Position numbers and translations under genes: made by a program
Source: JBGPGW01 sp046349515
GTDB taxonomy: Bacteria; Pseudomonadota; Alphaproteobacteria; CADEGL01
Length of the DNA stretch: 57,922 nucleotides
Reading direction: 5' to 3'
Assembly (NCBI GenBank): GCA_046349515.1
Contig: JAXMCE010000018.1
Span: forward strand, 1 to 57,922
In this document: one piece after another, positions 42,500-50,159 of the stretch
How positions within the stretch are numbered: the stretch's first letter is position 1
Layout: each line of letters begins with the position of its first letter
Notes under the pieces: model-generated
What the model saw: only the letters and a program-made list of their open reading frames with translations
Database searches by the model: none
What the model was told of the DNA's origin: nothing

Positions 42500-42925
42500 T
42501 CAACGCCCCCCATTGTCGTGGCGGACAGCCGAGATGGCCCCGGGACGCTCGGCGCCCTTCCGCCAGTGGCTGGCGCAGCGCGCCTCGAGCGTATCGAGCC
42601 AATCAAGGGCGATCCGTACGTCTTCCTTGAGCGCGGCGAGCGTCGTCCGGTGGGCTTCGATCCGTTTGAGATAGCGCGACGGGTCGTCGATCTCGCCCGG
42701 CCGAGCATAGTGCAGCTCCAGCATCTCCCGGATCTCGTCGAGGCTGAACCCCAGCCGCTTGCCCCGCATGATGAGCCGCATGCGCTTCCTGTCGCTCTCG
42801 CTATAGATGCGGGCCGTGCCGCGCCGTTCGGGCCGGAGAAGGCCGCAATCCTCATAATGGCGGATCGCACGAGCCGTCAGCCCAAACTCCTGCCTGAGGT
42901 CAGATATGGAGAAGTCTGCGGGCAT
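42500..42925 (-). CDS. liuR: MerR-family regulator, LiuR-like
   Basis: 141 residues. The N-terminal MerR helix-turn-helix reads FSISDLRQEFGLTARAIRHYED followed by the wing RRGTARIYSESDRKRMRLI, and a helical segment leads to a short C-terminal sensor region without metal-binding cysteines in a MerR-metal arrangement. Size and position at the head of the leucine genes match LiuR, which controls branched-chain acid degradation in proteobacteria by sensing a CoA intermediate. A palindrome lies in its promoter region (42950-42967). Confidence 0.88.
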   Translation of the reverse strand: MPADFSISDLRQEFGLTARAIRHYEDCGLLRPERRGTARIYSESDRKRMRLIMRGKRLGFSLDEIREMLELHYARPGEIDDPSRYLKRIEAHRTTLAALKEDVRIALDWLDTLEARCASHWRKGAERPGAISAVRHDNGGR

Positions 42926-42948
42926 GGCGCTTTCGATGTTGAGTCGCT

Positions 42949-42977
42949 TCTTTACGTTTACGTAAAGGTAATGTCAA
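42949..42977 (-). promoter_or_regulatory. Promoter and LiuR-like operator of the leucine operon
   Basis: Read leftward, TTGACA (42977-42972) and TAAAGA (42954-42949) are separated by 17 bases. Between and over them is the near-perfect palindrome CTTTACGTttACGTAAAG (42950-42967), which has the form of the LiuR consensus. MerR regulators bind across the spacer, so this fits an operator for the adjacent regulator. It begins 24 bases upstream of the regulator ATG. Confidence 0.65.
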
Positions 42978-42990
42978 GAACGATAACCAC

Positions 42991-43015
42991 CAGGGAACGC
43001 AGGGCGGGTTCCCTG
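42991..43015 (-). terminator. Hairpin just after mgtE
   Basis: CAGGGAAC / GTTCCCTG, 8 perfect pairs with a 9-base loop, a few bases beyond the mgtE stop in the leftward direction. It would end the mgtE transcript ahead of the liuR promoter. No U run is visible, so termination may need Rho. Confidence 0.5.
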
Positions 43016-43018
43016 TTC

Positions 43019-44401
43019 CTAGAGGAGGAGCCAGGCGGCCAAGCCGAGGAAAGCGAAAAAGCCGACGACGTCGGTGACGGTGGTGAGGAACACGACCGAG
43101 GAGATCGCGGGATCGATCTTGAGAAAGTGGAGGCCCAGCGGAATGAGCGCGCCGGCGAGCCCGGCAGCGATGAGATTGCAGATGAGCGCGGCACCGAGCA
43201 CAAAGCCGAGGCCGGCGTCGTGGAACCACAGGCCAGCGACGAGCGCACCCAGGATGGCGAAGAGAAAGCCGTTGAGGCTGCCGACGAGGATTTCCTTCAT
43301 CACGATGCGCACCGCGTTGGCGACGGTGATCTCGCGCGTCGCGAGGCCGCGCACGACGACGGTGAGCGTCTGGGACCCCGCATTGCCACCCATCGAAGCC
43401 GCGATCGGCATGAGCACGGCGAGCGCTGCCAGGTGCTCGATCGAGTCCTTGAAGAGACCGATGACGAGCGAGGCCAGGATCGCCGTCAGGAGGTTGACGA
43501 ACAGCCAGGTGAAACGGCCCTTGGTCGTGTCGATGACGGAGCGGTTGAGATCCGTCTCCGCCACGCCGCCGAGGCGCATGATGTCTTCTTCGCGCTCCTC
43601 TTCGATGACCTCGACCACGTCGTCGACCGTGATCACGCCGACCATGCGTCCCGATTCGTCGACGACGGGTGCCGAAACGAGGTCGCGCTGGCGGAAGAGA
43701 AAGGCCACGTCTTCCTGGTCCATTGTCACGGGAACCGTGACGAACTCGGCCTTGGGCTCCATGATCGCGCCAACCACGACAGGGCGGCGGCTGCGCAGCA
43801 CGCGCGAAAGCGGCACGGTCCCGATCGGCCGGCGCTGGTTGTCGACCAGGAAAAGATCATAGAAATCGTCGGGCAGCTCGGCCGCGTCGCGGAGATAGTC
43901 GATGGTCTGGCCCACGCTCCAGCTCGAAGGCAGCGCCACGTACTCGCGCTGCATGAGGCGGCCGGCGCTTTCCTCGGGATAGGCGAGACCCGCCTCGATG
44001 ACCCTGCGCTCGGCCTCGGGGACCGCGTCCAGAACCCGGCTTTGAACGTCCTCGTCGAGGGCCTGAACGACCTCGACCGCGTCGTCCGAATCGAGCCCCT
44101 GAAGGACGGCGGCGGTTTCCTTGGGGCCGAGGAACTCGACGACTTCCTCGCGGACGTCTTCCTTGAGCTCGCTCACGACGAGCGGATCGAGCCGCCGTCC
44201 CGCAGCGGGCACCAACACGGCGCGCTCTTCGGGCGTCAGCGCCTCGAGCAGGTCCGCCGCGTCGGCATAGGGCAGCGACAGGAGGACGGCGGCCGCCACT
44301 TCGGGCGTGCCCGCGTCGAGCGCGTCATGGACTTCGCGGATGGTCGCGGGGTCGAGGCCGACGGCCGCTTCAGGAGGCGGGGCGTTCACCGACTCGGACA
44401 T
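43019..44401 (-). CDS. mgtE: Magnesium transporter MgtE
   Basis: 460 residues. The N domain (VREEVVEFLGPKETAAVLQGL, LDEDVQSRVLDAVP) is followed by two CBS domains (IMEPKAEFVTVPVTMDQ to VVDESGRMVGVITVDDVVEVI) and five transmembrane helices (FVNLLTAILASLVIGLF, LMPIAASMGGNAGSQT with the selectivity Asp/Gly region, IPLGLHFLKIDPA, TTVTDVVGFFAFLG). This is a normal MgtE Mg2+ channel, gated by Mg2+ binding to the CBS part. The ATG at 44401 follows GGAGGAGG, better than any upstream start, which would run into the tRNA gene. Confidence 0.95.
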   Translation of the reverse strand: MSESVNAPPPEAAVGLDPATIREVHDALDAGTPEVAAAVLLSLPYADAADLLEALTPEERAVLVPAAGRRLDPLVVSELKEDVREEVVEFLGPKETAAVLQGLDSDDAVEVVQALDEDVQSRVLDAVPEAERRVIEAGLAYPEESAGRLMQREYVALPSSWSVGQTIDYLRDAAELPDDFYDLFLVDNQRRPIGTVPLSRVLRSRRPVVVGAIMEPKAEFVTVPVTMDQEDVAFLFRQRDLVSAPVVDESGRMVGVITVDDVVEVIEEEREEDIMRLGGVAETDLNRSVIDTTKGRFTWLFVNLLTAILASLVIGLFKDSIEHLAALAVLMPIAASMGGNAGSQTLTVVVRGLATREITVANAVRIVMKEILVGSLNGFLFAILGALVAGLWFHDAGLGFVLGAALICNLIAAGLAGALIPLGLHFLKIDPAISSVVFLTTVTDVVGFFAFLGLAAWLLL

Positions 44402-44465
44402 GCCGCCCCCTCCTCCTGGCGCGCGAGGGTCGGTGCGCTCGGCCTCGAAATGAGGCCACAAAACA

Positions 44466-44493
44466 ACGGCCCGCGGTTCGTCCGACAGGCCGT
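44466..44493 (-). terminator. Possible terminator downstream of tRNA-Leu
   Basis: Reading leftward after the tRNA, ACGGCC pairs with GGCCGT across a 16-base loop, followed by TGTTTTGTG. The stem is short, so support is moderate. Confidence 0.35.
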
Positions 44494-44499
44494 CGAGGA

Positions 44500-44586
44500 T
44501 GGTGCGGTCGAGAAGACTCGAACTTCCACGGGGTTTCCCCCACAGCGACCTCAACGCTGCGCGTCTACCAGTTCCGCCACGACCGC
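44500..44586 (-). tRNA. tRNA-Leu (anticodon GAG)
   Basis: 87 bases on the minus strand with an encoded CCA. The acceptor stem GCGGTCG pairs with CGACCGC, discriminator A then CCA; the D-arm TGGCGGAACTGGTAGACGCG has GGTAG; the anticodon stem CAGCG/CGCTG encloses TTGAGGT giving anticodon GAG; the long variable arm and the GTTCGAGTC T-loop complete a class II leucine tRNA. The reverse complement overlaps only a false N-terminal extension of the lipB reading frame. Confidence 0.95.
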
Positions 44587-44675
44587 AAACTTGCAGGGAC
44601 CCACTGTCGCCCTTGCGCGACGCCGCCCGGGGACTTACCAAAACGGTTACGCGCTTTCAAGGCGAAAGGCCCCGC

Positions 44676-45362
44676 GTGACGGGACATCCCGATTCACCCA
44701 TCGAATGGCGCCAATCGAGCGACCCTGTCGACTACCTCGATGCGGTCGCGGCCATGGAGGCGCGTGCGGAGGCGGTCCGAAGCGGCGCCGCGAGCGAGCT
44801 CGTCTGGCTCCTCGAGCACCCGCCGCTCTACACCGCCGGGACCAGCGCTGCACCCGGTGAGCTGCTCGTCCCCGATCGTCTGCCCGTCTACCGCACGGGG
44901 CGCGGCGGGCGATACACCTATCACGGCCCGGGCCAGCGCGTGGCCTATGTCATCCTCGACCTCGAGCGGCGCGGCCGCGACATCCGATGCTATGTCCATG
45001 ACCTTGAGGACTGGGTGATCCGGACGCTCGCGCGGTTTGGCGTCACGGGCGAGCGGCGCGCGGGCCGGGTCGGAATCTGGGTCGCGCGCGGCCAGGGCCG
45101 CGAGGACAAGATCGCCGCCATCGGCGTGCGCATCCGGCGCTGGGTCAGCTATCACGGGATCGCGATCAACCTTGAGCCGGATCTCGCGCATTTCGCGGGA
45201 ATCGTGCCCTGCGGGATCGCGGAGCCCGATCTCGGCATCACCTCCTTGCGGGCGCTCGGCGTGCCCGCGACCATGGCGGAGCTCGACGCCGCCCTCCGCC
45301 TCACCTTTGATGAGGTCTTCGGCGCAACTGGCATCGGCCGCTGCCGCCTCAAAGCCTCCTGA
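44676..45362 (+). CDS. lipB: Lipoyl(octanoyl) transferase LipB
   Basis: 228 residues from the GTG at 44676, the usual length. The motifs RGGRYTYHGPGQRVAYVILDL, EDKIAAIGVRIRRW (Lys145) and HFAGIVPCGI (Cys179) are the conserved substrate and catalytic positions. It transfers octanoyl from acyl-carrier protein to lipoate-dependent enzymes such as pyruvate dehydrogenase. Reading further upstream crosses the tRNA gene, so that frame is not coding there. Convergent with the acylphosphatase gene. Confidence 0.92.
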   Translation: MTGHPDSPIEWRQSSDPVDYLDAVAAMEARAEAVRSGAASELVWLLEHPPLYTAGTSAAPGELLVPDRLPVYRTGRGGRYTYHGPGQRVAYVILDLERRGRDIRCYVHDLEDWVIRTLARFGVTGERRAGRVGIWVARGQGREDKIAAIGVRIRRWVSYHGIAINLEPDLAHFAGIVPCGIAEPDLGITSLRALGVPATMAELDAALRLTFDEVFGATGIGRCRLKAS

Positions 45363-45427
45363 GGGGCGACCGCGTCGATCGCAGCACGCTCTCACGCTAT
45401 CTGCCCGCCCGTCGCGCCGATCGCGCC

Positions 45428-45709
45428 CTACTCAGTCGGCCGCTGGTGAAATCCAGGCGTTCCGTCGTCTTCCGCCGCCGTCTCGACGACACGGCTCACG
45501 CGGGCCGCGGGCGGGCCCCGATGGCAGGCTTCGACCATGGCCGCAACGGCCTCGCCAGCCCCCACCAGGAGGGCTTCGACGCTTCCATCGCGACGATTGC
45601 GTACCCAGCCGCGCAGACCGTGGCGGGCCGCCTGTTCGGCGGTCCAGGCGCGATACCACACATTCTGGACCTTGCCTTCGATGCGCAGCTTGACGGCCCG
45701 GTCCGGCAC
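45428..45709 (-). CDS. acyP: Acylphosphatase
   Basis: 93 residues. The active site RIEGKVQNVWYR (Arg20) and WVRNRRDGSVEA (Asn38) match the acylphosphatase pattern, with a ferredoxin-like fold size of about 90 residues. It hydrolyses acyl phosphates. GTG start at 45709, 9 bases after the end of pccA, so it is transcribed with that gene. Physiological role in this operon is not evident; small acylphosphatases are often next to unrelated genes. Confidence 0.88.
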   Translation of the reverse strand: MPDRAVKLRIEGKVQNVWYRAWTAEQAARHGLRGWVRNRRDGSVEALLVGAGEAVAAMVEACHRGPPAARVSRVVETAAEDDGTPGFHQRPTE

Positions 45710-45718
45710 TAGCGCGCC

Positions 45719-47707
45719 CTATTCGAATTCGAGAATCGCCTGATCGACGGCCAGACTGTCCCCGGCCGCGGCGTGCAACTTCGCGACGGTGCCATCGCGC
45801 TCCGCGCGCAGCACGTTTTCCATCTTCATGGCCTCGATCACCGCCAGCTCCTCGCCGGTCTTGACGGTCTGCCCTTGCTTCACCGCGATGGATACAAGCA
45901 ATCCCGGCATGGGCGAGAGCAGCTGCTTCGAGAGGTCCTGCGGCACTTTCTTCGGCATCAGGGCCGCAAGAGCCGCGGCACGCGGCGTCAGCACGAGGGC
46001 CGTACAGTTGGCCGCGCCATGAAGGAGGCGGTACGCCGCCCCGAGCCTCGTCACCTGAACATCGACCGGCGCGCCGTCGACGCGCCCCGTGAAGAGAAGC
46101 GCGCCCGGCTGCCAGTCCGATTCGATCCGCCGCGCGGCCTCGGTCCCGACCGTCACCGCGTAGCCGCCCTCGACGGGCTGGATGCGAACGGGATGGTCCT
46201 TGTCGTCGACACGGACGACCCAGTCGCCGAGATGCGAAGGCCGCCGGTCGCGCATGCGCCCGCTGATCGCATTGTCGCGCTCGGCGGTGCGGCGATGGAC
46301 GACCGCCGCGATGGCCGCAAGCTGCGCCTCGTCGCGCGCGCCATGGGCAACGGCCGCGAACCCGTCTGGGAATGTCCGCGCGATGAAATCGGTCGTGAAC
46401 CGTCCCGCGCCGAACGCCTCGTGCCGCAAGACGGCCGAGAGGAACGGAACGTTGTGCGCGATGCCGCGGATGACGAAGGAGTCGAGCGCACGGCCGAGCG
46501 TCCCGATGGCCGCCGCGCGATCAGTGCCCGAGCCGATGACTTTGGCGATCATCGGATCATAGTAGATGCTGATCTGGTCGCCCTCGCGCACGCCTGAATC
46601 GACGCGGAGCCCGTCCCGCTGGGGCGGCGGCACATAGCGCGTCAGGCGGCCGACCGAGGGGAGGAAGTTGCGCACCGGATCCTCGGCATAGACGCGCGCT
46701 TCGATCGCCCAGCCGCTGGGCTTGATGCTCTTCTGCGTGAGGCCCAGCGGCTCGCCCGCCGCGATGCGGATCATGAGCTCGACGAGGTCGAGCCCCGTCA
46801 CCATCTCGGTCACCGGATGCTCGACCTGGAGGCGCGTGTTCATCTCGAGGAAATAGAAGTTGCGCTTCGCGTCGACGACGAATTCGACGGTCCCGGCGGA
46901 GACATAGCCGACGGCCTTGGCAAGCTTGACCGCCTGCTCGCCCATGGCGGCGCGAGTCTTCGCGTCGAGGAACGGGCTCGGCGCCTCTTCGATCACCTTC
47001 TGGTGACGGCGCTGGATCGAGCATTCGCGCTCGCCCAGGTAGATCGCATGGCCTTTCGTATCGGCCACAACCTGGATTTCGATGTGGCGCGGCTCCTCGA
47101 CGTATTTCTCGAGAAAGACGCGCGCGTCGCCGAAACTCGACTGAGCTTCGTGCGTCGCCGAGCGGAAGCCCTGGCGCACCTCGCCATCATCGCGCGCGAT
47201 GCGCATGCCCTTGCCGCCCCCGCCCGCCGCGGCCTTGAGCATGACCGGATAGCCGATCGCCCGCGCCTGGCGCACCGCGTCCTCGGCGTTGGGAGCCGGT
47301 TCCTCGCCGCCAGGGATGGTGCTTACGCCCGACTCGCGGGCGAGGCGCTTCGATTCGATCTTGTCGCCCATGAGGCGGACGGCTTCGGTCGGCGGTCCGA
47401 TGAAGGTGATTCCGGCCTCCGCCAGCGCCGCCGCGAAGCGGGAATTCTCCGAAAGGAATCCGTAGCCGGGGTGGACCGCGTCGGCGCCGCTTGCGCGCGC
47501 CGCTGCGACGATGGCGTCGATCTTCAAATAGCTCTCGCTCGCAGCGGGCGGGCCGATCGGGATCGCCTCATCGGCCATCTCGACGTGGAGCGCTGCCGCA
47601 TCGGCCTCGGAGTAGACTGCGACGGTCTTGATGCCCATGCGGCGGCACGTCCGCATCACGCGGCACGCGATCTCGCCCCTGTTGGCAATGAGGATCTTGC
47701 GAAACAT
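45719..47707 (-). CDS. pccA: Propionyl-CoA carboxylase, biotin-containing alpha subunit
   Basis: 662 residues. Biotin carboxylase opens MFRKILIANRGEIACRVMR, with the glycine-rich ATP-grasp loop KAAAGGGGKGM and QRRHQKVIEEAPSPFLD, and ends with a biotinyl domain containing EAMKMEN, Lys at about 628. Compared with LiuD (28054) the central region includes RTFPDGFAAVAHGARDEAQLAAIAAVVH and a BT-domain-like segment typical of propionyl-CoA carboxylase alpha. Its partner PccB is at 50159, not adjacent. Together they form methylmalonyl-CoA from propionyl-CoA, a product of valine, isoleucine and odd-chain acids. Confidence 0.9.
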   Translation of the reverse strand: MFRKILIANRGEIACRVMRTCRRMGIKTVAVYSEADAAALHVEMADEAIPIGPPAASESYLKIDAIVAAARASGADAVHPGYGFLSENSRFAAALAEAGITFIGPPTEAVRLMGDKIESKRLARESGVSTIPGGEEPAPNAEDAVRQARAIGYPVMLKAAAGGGGKGMRIARDDGEVRQGFRSATHEAQSSFGDARVFLEKYVEEPRHIEIQVVADTKGHAIYLGERECSIQRRHQKVIEEAPSPFLDAKTRAAMGEQAVKLAKAVGYVSAGTVEFVVDAKRNFYFLEMNTRLQVEHPVTEMVTGLDLVELMIRIAAGEPLGLTQKSIKPSGWAIEARVYAEDPVRNFLPSVGRLTRYVPPPQRDGLRVDSGVREGDQISIYYDPMIAKVIGSGTDRAAAIGTLGRALDSFVIRGIAHNVPFLSAVLRHEAFGAGRFTTDFIARTFPDGFAAVAHGARDEAQLAAIAAVVHRRTAERDNAISGRMRDRRPSHLGDWVVRVDDKDHPVRIQPVEGGYAVTVGTEAARRIESDWQPGALLFTGRVDGAPVDVQVTRLGAAYRLLHGAANCTALVLTPRAAALAALMPKKVPQDLSKQLLSPMPGLLVSIAVKQGQTVKTGEELAVIEAMKMENVLRAERDGTVAKLHAAAGDSLAVDQAILEFE

Positions 47708-48242
47708 CAGGCAATACAGCCTTTGGAACGACCCGAATCCGCCGAGCTTATAACAGGCCGCCCGACGGGCGGCCAGAAGCGGAGCCGCCAGGGCCAGACA
47801 GTCGCCGCAACTCGCCGCCGATGGTTGCCCAGGCTCGTTCCGCACCGCGTGGTTCGCTCCGCGTCATCCGATCCTCCCGGCGCCGTGCAAGCGATGCGCA
47901 TGATCCTCCCCCGGCCGAGAACGTCCGAATCGCCCGCGGCAGATGGAGGTTACCATTGTATTGCAATGCGATGAATGTTAGCCTTTTCGCACGTGAGGGG
48001 GCCTTCGCGAAGACGAAGACGAGGCGGGACGTTCACGGGCGTAACAGTGATTTCCGTAACTTGGGGCACGAACACCTTTCTTCTGAGAGGCGGAGCAGCA
48101 TGAGCCGCCGGCTGCTGCACACCGTCGTCCTCAATCCGGCAATGGGCCGCCACGCCCTCGTGGTCGCACGGACCAACCCGCTCACCGCGAAGACGTCACC
48201 TCTCGTTCGAGAGGCAAGACGCTCACATCTGGAGGGAAATTG
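47708..48242. other. Divergent intergenic region between pccA and an MFS permease
   Basis: 535 bases with no convincing gene. A short AT-rich patch (AGGTTACCATTGTATTGC) begins near 47948 and may hold promoter elements for either side. An ORF reading rightward across it (47821-48243) has no recognisable product and I treat it as noise. The end of the region carries the dyad at 48199-48214 and a GGAGGG ribosome site before the permease. Confidence 0.5.
48199..48214. promoter_or_regulatory. Inverted repeat upstream of the MFS permease
   Basis: CCTCTCG TT CGAGAGG, 7-base arms, 28 bases before the permease ATG. It could be an operator for an unlinked regulator or a 5' leader hairpin near the ribosome site. 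Confidence 0.45.
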
Positions 48243-49868
48243 ATGTCGACACGTGCAGAGGCAGCCTATGTCGCGCCTGGCGAACGTCGGGTCACGAAAG
48301 CCGAAGAGCGGCGAGTCATCTTCGCATCCTCTCTCGGCACCGTGTTCGAATGGTACGATTTCTATCTCTACGCCACGCTCGCGCCGTTCTTCGCCGCGTT
48401 GTTCTTCCCGAAGGGCAATGAGACTGCGGCGCTGCTATCGGCCTTCGCGACCTACGCGGCAGGATTCCTCGTCCGGCCATTCGGTGCCGTGCTGTTCGGG
48501 CGCTTGGGCGACCTGGTCGGCCGCAAATATACGTTCCTCATCACCATCATCGTGATGGGCAGCTCGACCTTCGCCGTCGGCTTCCTCCCGACGTTTCAAA
48601 GCATCGGGTTCGCGGCACCGATCCTCTTGGTGAGCCTGCGCCTCTTGCAGGGCTTGGCGCTTGGCGGCGAATACGGCGGTGCCGCCACCTACGTCGCCGA
48701 GCACGCGGCGGACAACCGCCGCGGCTACGCGACGAGCTGGATCCAGACCACGGCGACATTGGGATTCTTCCTGGCCCTCCTGGTCATCGGCGTGTGCCGC
48801 GTCACCATGGAAGCCAAAGACTTCGCCGAATGGGGATGGCGGGGTCCCTTCCTCGTCTCGATCATCCTGCTTGTCTTCTCCGTCTACATCCGCCTGAAGC
48901 TGCAGGAATCACCCGTCTTCCAAGCCATGAAGGCCGAGGGCAAGGGCTCGAAGTCGCCGCTTCTCGACAGCTTCTTCAGATACCCGAACAACAAGTACGT
49001 CGCGCTCGCCCTTCTCGGCGCGACGGCCGGTCAGGGCGTCATCTGGTACACAGGCCAGTTCTATGCCCTGTTCTTCCTCCAGATCACGCTCAAGCTCGAC
49101 TTCCTGACCACCTACATCTTGATCGGCATCGCGCTCCTCATCGGCACGCCGTTCTTCATCTTCTTCGGCTGGCTGTCGGACCGGATCGGACGCTTGAAGA
49201 TCATCATGGCCGGGTGCCTCATCGGGGCCCTCACCTACTTCCCGCTGTTCCAGGGCCTGACGCACTACGTCAACCCGGCGCTCGAAGACTATGCGGCCAA
49301 GACTCCCATCACCGTCGCCGCGAGCGAATGCAGCTTCCACATCTTCGTCCTGCCGAGCACCGTGTTCTCGGACTGCGACCGCACCAAGGACTTCCTCACC
49401 AAGTCGGGCCTGTCCTTCCAGTCCTTGCCCTCGGTTCCCGGCACCACCGTCGTGACCAAGATCGGCGATTATGAGGTCACCGGCTGGGACGACGCGAAGC
49501 TCAAGGAAGCGCTCAAGGCCACGGGCTATCCGACCGCGGCCGACAAGTCGGCCATCAACTATCCGATGACGCTTCTGCTGCTCGTCGTCATGATGATCTA
49601 CGTGACGATGGTGTACGGACCCATCGCGGCATTCCTCGTCGAGATGTTCCCGACGCGAATCCGCTACACCTCCATGTCCTTGCCGTACCACATCGGCAAT
49701 GGCTGGTTTGGCGGCATGCTACCGCTCTTGGCGACGGCCATGGTCGCCTCGGCGGGCAACATCTACCACGGGCTGTGGTACCCGATCGGCGTCGCAGTCA
49801 TGTCGCTCGTGATCGGGACGTTGTTCCTCAGGGAGACCAAGGACCACAAGATCCACATCCACGAGTAA
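48243..49868 (+). CDS. MHS-like MFS permease with a large periplasmic insert
   Basis: 541 residues, longer than ordinary MHS carriers. The usual motifs are present: FASSLGTVFEWYDFYLYATL, FGRLGDLVGRKY, LLQGLALGGEYGGAATYVAEH and GWLSDRIGRLK. After the seventh or eighth helix is an insert of about 110 residues, roughly residues 345-450, rich in Lys/Thr/Ser, with cysteines in SECSFHIF and FSDCDRTKD, before the last helices (MFPTRIRYTSMSLPYHIG). The insert is probably periplasmic and may bind substrate or another protein. ATG at 48243, GGAGGG 6 bases before. Divergent from pccA. Confidence 0.85.
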   Translation: MSTRAEAAYVAPGERRVTKAEERRVIFASSLGTVFEWYDFYLYATLAPFFAALFFPKGNETAALLSAFATYAAGFLVRPFGAVLFGRLGDLVGRKYTFLITIIVMGSSTFAVGFLPTFQSIGFAAPILLVSLRLLQGLALGGEYGGAATYVAEHAADNRRGYATSWIQTTATLGFFLALLVIGVCRVTMEAKDFAEWGWRGPFLVSIILLVFSVYIRLKLQESPVFQAMKAEGKGSKSPLLDSFFRYPNNKYVALALLGATAGQGVIWYTGQFYALFFLQITLKLDFLTTYILIGIALLIGTPFFIFFGWLSDRIGRLKIIMAGCLIGALTYFPLFQGLTHYVNPALEDYAAKTPITVAASECSFHIFVLPSTVFSDCDRTKDFLTKSGLSFQSLPSVPGTTVVTKIGDYEVTGWDDAKLKEALKATGYPTAADKSAINYPMTLLLLVVMMIYVTMVYGPIAAFLVEMFPTRIRYTSMSLPYHIGNGWFGGMLPLLATAMVASAGNIYHGLWYPIGVAVMSLVIGTLFLRETKDHKIHIHE

Positions 49869-49879
49869 CGGTGTCCGGT

Positions 49880-49907
49880 GCCGAGGCGGGCGTAAGCCCG
49901 CCTCGGC
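49880..49907. terminator. Bidirectional hairpin between the permease and the 2TM gene
   Basis: A perfect 12-bp stem GCCGAGGCGGGC / GCCCGCCTCGGC with a GTAA tetraloop, 12 bases after the permease stop and 22 bases after the 2TM gene stop on the other strand. Likely shared terminator for the converging genes; no T tract on either side. Confidence 0.65.
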
Positions 49908-49928
49908 CCGACGCCCCCTGGTCCTGGC

Positions 49929-50159
49929 CTAGCGGCGAACGAAGCCGTCGAGCAATCCCATAACATAGGCCGCGTGGACGGCCAGCACGGCGCCCCATCC
50001 GACGATCGGCAGGAGGAACCACGGCTCCTCTGCATCCGTCGCAAGACAGAACGCGACGAGCGCCGCCGCCACGACGCCGTAGCCGGCAAGGTGGAGCAAG
50101 AAGCCCCTGAGGCGCCCGCGCGACGGGGGCTCGCTCGGCTTTGGTTCGTCGGGCTGCAT
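49929..50159 (-). CDS. Small 2TM-domain membrane protein
   Basis: 76 residues. After a charged N-terminus come two hydrophobic helices (FLLHLAGYGVVAAALVAFCLA and WFLLPIVGWGAVLAVHAAYVMG) joined by a short acidic loop, ending in a basic tail. This is the small 2TM domain pattern, of unknown function. It overlaps the PccB stop by one base (TGATG), so it is translated with pccB. Confidence 0.7.
   Translation of the reverse strand: MQPDEPKPSEPPSRGRLRGFLLHLAGYGVVAAALVAFCLATDAEEPWFLLPIVGWGAVLAVHAAYVMGLLDGFVRR

Noticed and set aside
43019..44641. Long form of mgtE reaching to 44641
   Set aside because: The extra 80 residues run through the tRNA-Leu gene; GGAGGAGG precedes the ATG at 44401.
44499..44675. 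N-terminal extension of lipB
   Set aside because: This part reads across the tRNA-Leu gene in reverse and is absent from LipB proteins.
47821..48243. 140-residue ORF in the pccA-permease intergenic region
   Set aside because: Arg/Ser-rich, no domain, poor third-position GC pattern and no ribosome site; treated as noise.
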